Assembly: GCA_964532995.1 (NCBI GenBank)
Contig: CAZHJN010000031.1
Span: 1 to 24,520, forward strand
Source: DTJG01 sp964532995
GTDB taxonomy: Bacteria; Ratteibacteria; UBA8468; B48-G9; DTJG01
Direction of reading: 5' to 3'
DNA length: 24,520 bases
Under the pieces are notes generated by a model that saw only the letters and a list, made by a program, of their open reading frames with translations, was not told where the DNA came from and ran no database searches. Shown here piece after piece: positions 1 through 8,900 of this stretch (position 1 is its first letter; each line of letters begins with the position of its first letter). The position numbers were made by a program, and so were the translations under genes.

Positions 1-15
1 CCATGATACCTGCAT
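1..15 (-). CDS. 5' end of an unidentified gene running off the left edge
   Basis: An ATG on the minus strand at position 15 opens five codons (M Q V S W) before the window ends. An AAGGAG ribosome binding site at 27-22 lies about six bases upstream, and a sigma70-like promoter lies at 82-54. Nothing can be said about the product. The start is believable only because promoter, binding site and ATG line up. Confidence 0.5.
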
Positions 16-53
16 GTTTGTCTCCTTTCGGACAGACGGGTATAACCTTCTTT

Positions 54-82
54 ATTTTACTTTTTTTTTATAATTGTTTCAA
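54..82 (-). promoter_or_regulatory. sigma70-like promoter for the left-edge gene
   Basis: Read on the minus strand, TTGAAA (82-77) is followed after 17 bases by TAAAAT (59-54). The spacer is A-rich. The predicted start of transcription is near 47, giving a leader of about 30 bases before the ATG at 15. Confidence 0.5.
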
Positions 83-102
83 GGAAAACCGTGAATGAGA
101 GT

Positions 103-132
103 TTGATACATAAACAAATTAGAAGGGATAAA
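103..132 (+). promoter_or_regulatory. weak candidate promoter for the frameshifted gene
   Basis: TTGATA (103-108) and GATAAA (127-132) are separated by 18 bases. It faces the gene at 207-688 and is divergent from the promoter at 82-54. The -10 element matches consensus at only four of six positions. Confidence 0.25.
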
Positions 133-206
133 AATATGGTGTAAAATATCCAGGATTAAAAAAAGATTACAGAGATGAAAAAAAGCTGGTTATCGTTAAT
201 GACAGA

Positions 207-688
207 ATGCAGAAAGGATACAGGTATTATCGGACAGAACCTCCAGGAAAAAACTTCCATCCTGATTTCAAGCCGGATCTTACGCCGGAACAGATGTTGA
301 AACTGGGTGTTTTTGGAAGAAGGTACCTTAGGGATTGTAGAATGAGTTCCCTTCAAAATGGTTTAAGGATGCGAAACTTCATCCTGAAGGTGTACCCGGA
401 CACAGTCCTGATCTCAATTTTTTCAAAGTTGATGCATCACAACCATTGAAAGTTTGGCGGGAAAAGGGTTGGATTCATCCTGATGATCCGCGCGGATGGT
501 TTCAGTGGTACTGTCGTTATTATATGGGAAGAAGACATCCGGATGACCAAAGGCAGATTAAAAGATGGCTTGCTATGAAAAGACACATCTCTCAGATAAA
601 GAAAAATTGTAAAAAAGGCGATATAAATTGCAGGAAGAGGCAAAGACAGGCCCTTCTGCACTGGGCATATGATAGCCGTAAGATTTAG
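207..688 (+). pseudogene. frameshifted gene, conserved uncharacterised family
   Basis: Two 80-codon open frames (207-449 and 446-688) are halves of one gene. Adding one A at about 341-342, in the stretch reading DCR then NEFP, joins them without a stop into about 160 residues. The second frame is open from 344, well before its first start codon at 446. The N-terminal part contains LTPEQMLKLGVFG. The C-terminal part contains VWREKGWIHPDDPRGWFQW and YCRYYMGRR, and then a basic Arg/Lys/Gln-rich tail ending LHWAYDSRKI. I recall this Trp- and Asp-Pro-rich sequence type from uncharacterised proteins in varied organisms, with no assigned function. No ribosome binding site precedes 207, so the true start may be near 175, where a second A-run base would be missing. 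It ends directly against the convergent gene at 689. It is either a recent pseudogene or an assembly error in A-runs. Confidence 0.7.
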
Positions 689-2938
689 TTATTCAATCAT
701 GAGAAGTTCTATGGTTCTGGGTCCGATTGAAAATCCGGTTATACCGGATATTGGAAACCTTTTCTTTGTGATGAGACTTCTTGCCTTTTTAAAGTGTTGC
801 AATTTTATTCTGATCTCTGTTATTTTTTCAGATGTGTTTGCAATAAGAAGATACCATCTGCCATCAAAACCTCTTGCACCAGCAACCCTCACATCATCAG
901 TCTGCCCCATTATTTCTGGAATTAACAGATTTTCCTGCGAAAATCTTCCTGTTTGCATGTGGTTGGTGCCGGCAAGAACAGCGCAGCATATATCAAAAAT
1001 AACGTCGCCTTTCTCCAGGCTCAAATTATCCATGTATGGATAACATATTTCATCCACAAATAGACCTGTGTCCATCGCTTCTGCCTCAAGCGTATTAAGT
1101 TTCAATCCCGCCTGCCTTTTTGTGGGCCTGTAAATTGTAAATCTCCTGCTTCCATAAAAGCCAACAATTCCAAGACAATCATCAACATTAACCCATCTGG
1201 AATAAATGTCAATCTTTTCCTGTTTTTTTGAAGGTCCTTTTAGTTTTTTGCAACCACCTTCGAACCAGTAGTTCCTGGCGCAATCATTGAAAATATCATT
1301 GGGTATATTCAGAAACAATCCCTTTGCTTTTCTGATATAAGTTCCGGGCATACCCGCAATACATTTCTGCATTATAATACATGTGGAATCATCACCAAGA
1401 GCAACAAAAACCAGTATGTTTCTTGCGATAATTTCCGGAGTCTGTCCTTCAGAAATAAAAAACTCTGAATGGATTTCTGTCTCACCTATTGTAACAAAAC
1501 CATAATCAAAAAGAAATTCCTTATGATAAACCGGTTTTTGATAGTTTATCCTGCCATAACCACAGACAGAACCTGCAAGATTGTTTTTCCATTCAACAAG
1601 ATTGCTGTGTTTAACAGAAACGCACATTCCCTGCGGAGGCTGCGCGGCTTCCCAGCACCAGGAGGCTATTCTGTTTTTGCCGCGCACAAGGCAACCACCA
1701 TGATAGTCATCAAACCAGGGCTGTTTTAAGGAAATTGCTTTTGTGGCTTCTGGTTCGTTCAGGTTAAGGGTCCTTTTCCAGTATGATGCCATTGATATGG
1801 TCGCGGCTCTATCTGTTTCGAGCCGCAGAAAATAGATGGGCGCAATTTCTGAAAGGTCTTTACACCTTGTGGACAGAAAAGAACCATCGCCGTTGACCAG
1901 CATTTCTTTTTTCACTATCTCAAGCCATCTTCTTTCAAAGGATTCACACTCATTATCTCCAAGCACATCCTTTACAAACAGCCACACAATAATTGAATAG
2001 TCCTGACAATAGCAATACCTTATTCTTGTATCACCACCGATCCTGCACAATCTTCCATCAGGAAATGTACAGCATTTTACGAGTCTCCAGAGTTCTTCAC
2101 AGTGTCTGTAAATAAACTCAGGCGGTTTGAATCCTGCCATCTTATATGCAAAATGCAGCATTGCAATATTGGAAAGACATATCACCATATAACCGACATT
2201 AAGATAACCGTGATGGTTGAGAGCAAAAGATGGAAAGAAGTTGTCATTTATGTACCAGGCCGAAACAGGTTTTCCATAAATTATATTTTTATCTTTTGCA
2301 TCAGAAGAAACCGATATGCCGTTGATGATGAAACTTATTGCTTTTTCAAGATATTCCTGCCTCCTTTTAACCTCAGGAAACATCAAAACCGTCCTGAGCA
2401 GGTGTGCACCATTCCAGATATTGCTTTCCGGATGGTTGTGTAAAGTCTTTCCTGCAAAAACCCTGCCTTTTTCTTCAGGCATATCCCTGAAGTAATCATC
2501 AACAAGCCAGTCAGATTCAGAAATCATAACCTTTTTAAGAAGTTGCCGGTCCTCATCTGTAAGGTAATCTTTTATCGCGTGTATTCCGTGCATCATCCTT
2601 TCCATACCCAGAACACTTATCCAGGTGTGTCCCCATTTTGTTCCATCAAGACAGGTATGGTTTCCTTCTATATGGGTTTGAAGGTTAAATCTGAACATCT
2701 TCAATGCATGTTCAAGAATTTCGCTTCTTTTCATCTTGCATTTTTTTTCATCAATTTCAGGATCGGTTGAACAAACAGCAAAAGCAGAAAACGCCTTCTG
2801 GTGAGTTTGCACAGCCCAGTTGTTGTATCCTGTGCCAAAACATTCAAGATCCGGTCTATCCCCTGGTTGATACAAAAATTTCTTTGCAAAGACAAGCCAG
2901 GATTCAAGAATCCTCAGGTAATCTTTACTGGTAACCAT
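689..2938 (-). CDS. putative polysaccharide lyase/hydrolase-like toroid protein
   Basis: The protein has 749 residues. The frame stays open to 3304, but the ATG at 2938 has an AGGA about nine bases upstream, and the extension would run through the divergent promoter and into the aminotransferase gene, so 2938 is chosen. The N-terminal half is helical and rich in Trp, His and Tyr, with NNWAVQTHQKAF, TKWGHTW, HNHPESNIWNGAHLL and NHHGYLNVGYM. This looks like the (alpha/alpha) toroid of heparinase- or alginate-lyase-type enzymes. The C-terminal half, from about WFDDYHGGCLVRG, looks beta-rich, as in the sandwich domains of those lyases. I see no signal peptide, so it may act in the cytoplasm on oligosaccharides. 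The family is not firmly recognised, and an uncharacterised glycosidase is equally possible. The gene is divergent from the aminotransferase cluster, which suggests a shared pathway. Confidence 0.65.
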   Translation of the reverse strand: MVTSKDYLRILESWLVFAKKFLYQPGDRPDLECFGTGYNNWAVQTHQKAFSAFAVCSTDPEIDEKKCKMKRSEILEHALKMFRFNLQTHIEGNHTCLDGTKWGHTWISVLGMERMMHGIHAIKDYLTDEDRQLLKKVMISESDWLVDDYFRDMPEEKGRVFAGKTLHNHPESNIWNGAHLLRTVLMFPEVKRRQEYLEKAISFIINGISVSSDAKDKNIIYGKPVSAWYINDNFFPSFALNHHGYLNVGYMVICLSNIAMLHFAYKMAGFKPPEFIYRHCEELWRLVKCCTFPDGRLCRIGGDTRIRYCYCQDYSIIVWLFVKDVLGDNECESFERRWLEIVKKEMLVNGDGSFLSTRCKDLSEIAPIYFLRLETDRAATISMASYWKRTLNLNEPEATKAISLKQPWFDDYHGGCLVRGKNRIASWCWEAAQPPQGMCVSVKHSNLVEWKNNLAGSVCGYGRINYQKPVYHKEFLFDYGFVTIGETEIHSEFFISEGQTPEIIARNILVFVALGDDSTCIIMQKCIAGMPGTYIRKAKGLFLNIPNDIFNDCARNYWFEGGCKKLKGPSKKQEKIDIYSRWVNVDDCLGIVGFYGSRRFTIYRPTKRQAGLKLNTLEAEAMDTGLFVDEICYPYMDNLSLEKGDVIFDICCAVLAGTNHMQTGRFSQENLLIPEIMGQTDDVRVAGARGFDGRWYLLIANTSEKITEIRIKLQHFKKARSLITKKRFPISGITGFSIGPRTIELLMIE

Positions 2939-2999
2939 AATGTTTATCCTGTTATTTGCAGGAATAATATAGCATGGAAAGGCAGGACAGCAAAAGGCG

Positions 3000-3008
3000 T
3001 GGTATAAT
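3000..3008 (+). promoter_or_regulatory. extended -10 promoter of the aminotransferase cluster
   Basis: TGGTATAAT is a perfect extended -10 element (TGn plus TATAAT). No good -35 element is present, as is usual for this class. Transcription would start near 3015. A strong GGAGG (3020-3024) lies five bases before the ATG at 3030, so the leader is about 15 bases. Confidence 0.5.
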
Positions 3009-3029
3009 GGTAAGAATCCGGAGGAAAAT

Positions 3030-4310
3030 ATGGGTATTCTTGCAATAAATGGCGGCAAAAAAACAGTGATAAAAAATCCTGTGAAAAGTGCTCTGTTTGA
3101 TAATATGGTGCACCAGCAGGAAGAATATGTGGTGAAATTGCTGCGAAAACGGGAGATATCCGCTTCGCCTGTTGTGAAGGAACTTGAACAACAATGGGCG
3201 GAATACACAAAAACAAAGTATTGTATTGCTATGAATAATGGTACCGCAACACTGCACAGCGCATTTTTTTCTGTGATAAAGGAGCCGGGCGATGAGATAA
3301 TCACAAGTGTTCATACCTGGCATCTCGGAGTTACTCCCATCATATGCGCTGGAGGAATCCCTGTATTTTGCGATATAGACGGCCTCACTCTGAATATCGA
3401 CCCCGCAAAGATTGAAGAAAAGATTACCTCAAGGACAAAAGCAATTTGCGTGACCCATTGTTATGGCCATCCTGCAGATATGGATGCCATCAATACAATC
3501 GCGAAGAAACACAACCTTGTTGTGATAGAGGATGCATCTCATTCACATGGTTGCGAGTATAAAGGGAAAAAAACAGGTTCTCTTGGAGATATCGGTTGCT
3601 TCAGCCTTCAGGGCAGCAAACTGATGACAGGCGGAGAAGCAGGGCTTTTAACAACAAACAGCGTTGATTATTACGAATCATCCATTTTCCTCGGTCACTA
3701 TGAAAGATTTTCAATCCTTTCTTCAAAGTATGATAGATACAAAGGAAATACAGAAACCGTGCCTTTTATGAATGCGGGCTATAAATACAGGATACATCCT
3801 TTCGCTGCTGCGATGGCTCTTGTGGAACTTAAATATCTTGATGAAAGAAATGCCCTGCAGATTAAAAACTGTTCTTACATAAGCAACGGCCTTGATAAAA
3901 TTGAGGGTTTTGCAGGAGCCTGTGTTGCTCCGTATGTCACAAGACTGGGCTGGCTGAACTTTTTGATAAGGTTTTCCCCTGAATATTTTAAGGGCATACC
4001 AAGGTTAAAAATTATTGAGGCTTTGAGGGCAGAAGGAGTTGATGCTTCGCCGGGAAGACCAGGATATATTCCTCTGGTGCGTCAGGCTATGCTTACTGAT
4101 ATCGAAAATCATCCCGGAAGGGCAATCTGGCATTATTTTATCAGGAATCATCCGGAATACAGGGTTGAAGACTTCCCTGTTGCAGAAAAGGTACTGTTTG
4201 AAAGAATAGCCATCAGTCCGATGAGGGATATTGAATTTGACCCTGAATATCTTGAGCAGATTCTTGATGCTTTCAGAAAAATTTCAAAACATAAAAAGGA
4301 ACTTGTGTGA
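3030..4310 (+). CDS. DegT/DnrJ/EryC1/StrS family PLP aminotransferase
   Basis: The protein has 426 residues and is complete. It belongs to the fold-type I PLP enzymes that transaminate nucleotide-bound or free keto-sugars and cyclitols. The visible signature is VVIEDASHSHG with the cofactor-binding Asp168, then SLQGSKLMTGGEAG with the Schiff-base Lys197. MNNGTATLHSAF (residues 68-79) is the phosphate-binding loop. GGAGG lies just upstream of the ATG. The stop overlaps the GTG of the amidohydrolase by four bases, so the two are translationally coupled. No nucleotide-sugar genes are close by, so the substrate is open: a keto-sugar, a keto-inositol, or a degradation intermediate in a catabolic cluster. 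The family assignment is secure and the substrate is not. Confidence 0.9.
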   Translation: MGILAINGGKKTVIKNPVKSALFDNMVHQQEEYVVKLLRKREISASPVVKELEQQWAEYTKTKYCIAMNNGTATLHSAFFSVIKEPGDEIITSVHTWHLGVTPIICAGGIPVFCDIDGLTLNIDPAKIEEKITSRTKAICVTHCYGHPADMDAINTIAKKHNLVVIEDASHSHGCEYKGKKTGSLGDIGCFSLQGSKLMTGGEAGLLTTNSVDYYESSIFLGHYERFSILSSKYDRYKGNTETVPFMNAGYKYRIHPFAAAMALVELKYLDERNALQIKNCSYISNGLDKIEGFAGACVAPYVTRLGWLNFLIRFSPEYFKGIPRLKIIEALRAEGVDASPGRPGYIPLVRQAMLTDIENHPGRAIWHYFIRNHPEYRVEDFPVAEKVLFERIAISPMRDIEFDPEYLEQILDAFRKISKHKKELV

Positions 4311-5080
4311 AACAGATGGAAATTATTGACTGCCATATCCATCCTGCTGTTGATAAAGAAACTGACTTCTGCTGGTATAAAGATTCAGGCAGTATCAGGA
4401 AACAGTTTGATGATTTGAAAAGGGCGGGTATCTCCAGAGCGTGCGGATCTCTGATATTAAGAAAAAAGCCAGCCAGTTTCGCTGAAATCAAAAGACTGAA
4501 TGACGCTGCTCTTTCAATAAGGGACAGATACCCTGTCTTTTATATTCCGGGGATTCAGATCCATCCGGATTTTCCTGAGGAATCGTGTAAAGAAATTGAA
4601 AGGTGCTGCGGAAAAAATGATGTGAGATGGATCGGAGAGCTTGTTGGTTATCTGATGGGATTTGATGACGGGTATGGTTCAGAAAATATGCTTCAGATAA
4701 TAAAAACTGTGGCGAAATTCAAGGGAACTGTTAATTTCCATTGCGCTGATCTTGATGCTGTGGAAAAATTGTGCAAAGGTGTGCCTGATGTTAATTTTGT
4801 TCTTGCCCATCCCTGGGAAAGAGACACCTTTGTTGCCAGAATTAAGCTTGTTAAAGAACTTGAAAATCTTTATCTTGATTTTTCAGGAACAGGTATAGAC
4901 AGATACGGAATATTGAAAAAAGCAAAAAGTATAGCGGGAAAGAGAAAGATTCTTTTCGGTTCTGATTATCCGATAAACAACCCTGCTGTTTATATTCACG
5001 GCGCTCTTTTTGAAAATCTTTCACAGGATTTTTATAAGGCTTTTTTTGCTGAAAACTTCAAGAAACTTTTTTATTCTTAA
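4307..5080 (+). CDS. amidohydrolase-2 family metal-dependent hydrolase
   Basis: The protein has 257 residues and is a TIM-barrel amidohydrolase of the kind that includes decarboxylases and lactonases. The metal motif is DCHIHP near the N terminus (His10, His12). Further probable ligands are His145 in NFHCAD, His168 in LAHPW and Asp220 in FGSDYP. Glu111 in GELVGY is another candidate. The start is a GTG in a GTGA overlap with the aminotransferase stop, with AAGGA at 4296-4300. The coupling suggests that it acts on the aminotransferase substrate or product, for example by opening a lactone or hydrolysing an amide. The specific reaction cannot be read from the sequence. Confidence 0.85.
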   Translation: MKQMEIIDCHIHPAVDKETDFCWYKDSGSIRKQFDDLKRAGISRACGSLILRKKPASFAEIKRLNDAALSIRDRYPVFYIPGIQIHPDFPEESCKEIERCCGKNDVRWIGELVGYLMGFDDGYGSENMLQIIKTVAKFKGTVNFHCADLDAVEKLCKGVPDVNFVLAHPWERDTFVARIKLVKELENLYLDFSGTGIDRYGILKKAKSIAGKRKILFGSDYPINNPAVYIHGALFENLSQDFYKAFFAENFKKLFYS

Positions 5081-5109
5081 AAAAGGATGCACGCACGGTA
5101 AGAAAGTTT

Positions 5110-5943
5110 TTGGTTTTTATTGTCTTATTTGTTTTACCCTGTCTGGGACAGGATTTTTCACATCTATCAAAGTATGGCATTGAATACAGTTTTCATCAGA
5201 TAACCCAGCCGAGACCCATAAGAGTCCATGTTCTTAAGATTGATTTTTCAAAAGATACTGTTAAGCCTCTGGCTGCTATTGCAAAAGACCCTGATGGTCA
5301 GGGACCCGCAGAAGCAGCACTGACACATCCGTTTGAGCTTGCAAAAAATAAAGATATTGTCGCTTTTATCAATACAAATCCATGGGATAGTTTTCCTGAT
5401 GAAAAAGGCAAAAAAAACACACACTGGTACAAAGGACAGCATGTAAATATCTTCGGTCTTGCAGCAACCGGTGGAAAAATAATAAGCCCTGCAGGAGATG
5501 GTTGTATTTCTGTATGGACAGATAAAACAGGCAGGTTTTATATTTCAAAAACACCCGATGAGAAATTGCTCTCAGAAGGCGTTGCAGGATGGTATCAGAT
5601 AGTTGACAGAGGTAACATTATTCCCAAACCCTCGAACACCCTCAATCCTCTTACTGCTATCGGCACAGATCAATCAGGTTATATTGTATGGTTTGTTGTT
5701 GCGGATGGAAGACAGAAAGGTTTCAGTGAAGGAATGAGTCATTATGAGATGGCTGAATTTATGTTAAAACTTGGCTGCTGGAATGTTGCGCTGATGGATG
5801 GTGGTGGAAGCACCATTATGGGTATTGTGGATGAAAACGGCTGTATGAAGGTTGTCAACAGTGTCTCTGGCAGAATTTTATGGATACATAAAATCAGGCC
5901 TGTTCCGGTGATTCTGACAGTAATAAAAACAGGCCAACCCTGA
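5110..5943 (+). CDS. secreted NAGPA-type phosphodiester glycosidase domain protein
   Basis: The protein has 277 residues from the TTG at 5110. It matches the family of N-acetylglucosamine-1-phosphodiester alpha-N-acetylglucosaminidase (NAGPA, formerly DUF2233). The hallmarks are VAFINTNPWD near residues 84-93, a central TAIGTDQSG, and the signature NVALMDGGGSTIM at 225-237. The start is uncertain. The TTG gives a hydrophobic leader ending LPCLGQ but lacks the usual basic residues. The frame continues upstream as V-R-K-F-L, which would complete a signal peptide, and AAGGA at 5083-5087 is seven bases before an in-frame ACG at 5095. The real start is therefore probably 5095, either as a rare ACG or as a substituted ATG. 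It is the third gene of the rightward cluster and would act outside the cytoplasm on a sugar-phosphate diester or related glycan end. Confidence 0.8.
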   Translation: MVFIVLFVLPCLGQDFSHLSKYGIEYSFHQITQPRPIRVHVLKIDFSKDTVKPLAAIAKDPDGQGPAEAALTHPFELAKNKDIVAFINTNPWDSFPDEKGKKNTHWYKGQHVNIFGLAATGGKIISPAGDGCISVWTDKTGRFYISKTPDEKLLSEGVAGWYQIVDRGNIIPKPSNTLNPLTAIGTDQSGYIVWFVVADGRQKGFSEGMSHYEMAEFMLKLGCWNVALMDGGGSTIMGIVDENGCMKVVNSVSGRILWIHKIRPVPVILTVIKTGQP

Positions 5944-5947
5944 AAGG

Positions 5948-8900
5948 TCAGCTATCAGCCGGACTTTCTGAAATTTCCCTGTGGTATCTCTGAAGGGATT
6001 TTACCTCATAGTGGCTGTTTGATTTCAGCATGGCCTCTATACCTTTTGCGGCAGCATGGGCTGCTGCAATCGTTGTTATGTATGGGATCCTGTATTTTAT
6101 TGCATTTTTTCTTATATAAGAATCATCGTACTGACTCTGTTTTCCCGCAGGCGTGTTGATAACTATCTGGATCTGTCCGTTCTTTATCAGGTCAACGATA
6201 TTGGGTCTCTGCTCGTGAAGCTTCCACGCAATCTCATAAGGTATACCTGCACCATTGAGAACTTCACCTGTGCCCTTTGTTGCATAGATCTTGAATCCCA
6301 TCTCATAAAACTTCTTTGCAACACTTGGAATAAACTGCTTTTCCCTGTCTGCAACAGTAATCAAAACCGTTCCTTTCAGGGGCAGGCATTGGTTTGCTGC
6401 TTCTTCTGCTTTGTAAAAGGCTGTACCAAAAGTATCCGCCATACCGAGGACCTCTCCTGTTGAACGCATCTCAGGACCCAGAAGAGGGTCAATCTCAGGA
6501 AACATATTGAATGGAAACACGGCTTCCTTTACACCGAAATGAGAGAACCTTTTTCTTACAAGATTCATATCCTTCAATTTTTTACCTATCAGAAGCCTGG
6601 TTGCTATTTTCGCCATCGGAATATTGCACACCTTAGAAACCAGCGGTACTGTTCTTGAGGCCCGCGGGTTTGCTTCAAGAACATATACAGTGTCATCACA
6701 TATTGCATACTGAATATTGATGAGCCCCACAACATTCAACTGTCCTGCAATTAACTCGGTATAGTGATAGATCGTTTCAAGATGTTTCTGCGGTATCCCT
6801 ATCGGAGGAATCACACAGGCAGAATCTCCTGAGTGAACTCCTGCCTGCTCAATGTGTTCCATAACCGCAGGAACAAAAGTATCTGTCCCGTCAGAAAGAG
6901 CATCTGCCTCTGATTCAACAGCATTTTCAAGGAACTTATCAATCAGAATGGGTCGTTCAGGCGTAACCCCAACTGCGGCATTTACATATTCTTTAAGCAT
7001 GTCTCTGTCATAAACAATTTCCATTCCCCTGCCTCCAAGAACATATGAAGGCCTGACCATCAATGGATATCCAATCCTGTCTGCAATTTCCAGTGCCTCT
7101 TCCTCGCTGGATGCCATGCCTGATAGTGGCATCGGTATATTGAGCTTTTCCATCATTTTTCTGAACCTGTCTCTGTCTTCGGCAAGATCAATGGTATCAA
7201 CGCTTGTACCAAGTATCCTTATACCTGCTACCTCAAGCTGTCTGGCTATGTTCAAAGGAGTCTGCCCGCCAAACTGGACTATAACTCCTTCTGGCTTTTC
7301 TTTTTCATAAATACTGACGACGTCTTCAACGGTGAGGGGTTCAAAATACAGTCTGTCAGATGTGTCGTAATCTGTGGAGACTGTTTCAGGGTTGCAGTTA
7401 ATCATAATTGTCTCGTATCCTTCTTCTTTCAGAGCAAAAGCCGCATGAACACAGCAATAATCAAATTCTATTCCCTGCCCTATCCTGTTGGGTCCTCCGC
7501 CGAGAATCATAATCTTCTTTCTGTCTGATGTTTTTACCCTGTCCGGACCATTGTATGTGGAATAAAAGTATGCTGCATTATTCACCCCGCACACAGGCAA
7601 TGCGTCCCATGACTGAAAGATTTTTAAAGAGGTTCTTCTGCTTCTGATGTCCTGTTCTGGAATTCCCAGAAGCATTGAAAGATACCTGTCTGAAAATCCA
7701 TCCTTCTTTGCTTTTTCCAGCAAAATATCAGGCAGTGTTTTTCCCTTATATTTCAGTATTTCCTCCTCAAGTTCCACAAGTTCTTTCATCTGCTGTAAAA
7801 AGTACGGTTTGATGTGTGTCTTTCTGTAAAGATCTTCCACCGTCGCACCTTTTCTCAAAGCCTCATACATGACAAACTGTCTCTCGCTTGTTGGATAAGA
7901 AAGTTTTTCCATCAGTTCTTCAAGAGTCTTTTTGTTAAAATCTTTCACGAAACCAAGACCATATCTGCCTGTTTCCAGAGATCTTATTGATTTTTGAAGG
8001 GCTTCTTTATAAGTTTTTCCTATACTCATAACCTCACCGACCGCCCTCATCTGGGTACCAAGTTCATCCCTGATGCCCTTAAATTTCTCAAAAGCCCATC
8101 TTGCAAATTTCACAACAACATAATCTCCTGATGGTTTGTATTTCTCAAGGGTTCCTTCCTTCCAGTAAGGAATCTCATCAAGGGTTAGTCCGGCAGCCAG
8201 TTTTGCTGATATCAGGGCTATTGGAAAACCTGTTGCCTTTGAAGCAAGCGCAGAGGAACGGGATGTTCTTGGGTTTATCTCAATTACCACCACCCTGCCT
8301 GTTTCGGGATTATGAGCAAATTGAATATTTGTTCCGCCGATAACCCTTATCGCTTCAACAATTTTGAAAGAATAATCCTGCAGTTTTTCCTGCAGATCTT
8401 TATCAATTGTCAGCATTGGTGCAACGCAGAATGAATCACCGGTGTGAACACCCATCGCATCAACATTCTCAATAAAGCAGACCGTAATCATCTGGTTCTT
8501 TGAATCCCTTACAACTTCAAGTTCCAGTTCTTCCCACCCAAGAACACTTTCTTCAACAAGAATCTGTCCGACAAGGCTCGCAGCCAGTCCCCTTGCCGCA
8601 ACTATTCTGAGTTCATCCCTGTTATAAACCAATCCTCCACCTGTGCCGCCAAGGGTGTACGCAGGTCTTATAACAACAGGATAACCAAGTCTATCAGCAA
8701 TCTTTTCCGCCTCGTCCACAGAGAAAGCAGGGTCACTTTCCGGCATTGGTATGCCAAGCCTGTTCATCGTATCTTTGAAGGCTATGCGGTCCTCACCTCT
8801 TTCAATGGCGTCCGCTTCAACCCCGATAATTTTCACTCCATATTTTTCAAGAACCCCTGTTTTATAAAGAACGCTGCTCAGATTAAGACCTGTCTGACCG

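Noticed and set aside
61..70. Run of T at the left end as a terminator
   Set aside because: No stem precedes it on either strand. It is better explained as the spacer of the minus-strand promoter.
2939..3304. N-terminal extension of the toroid protein frame
   Set aside because: It overlaps the divergent promoter and the start of the aminotransferase gene. The ATG at 2938 has its own binding site and begins the family-like sequence.
5074..5104. Inverted repeat TTCTTA/TAAGAA around the start of the glycosidase gene
   Set aside because: Six bases with a 19-base loop in AT-rich DNA is expected by chance.
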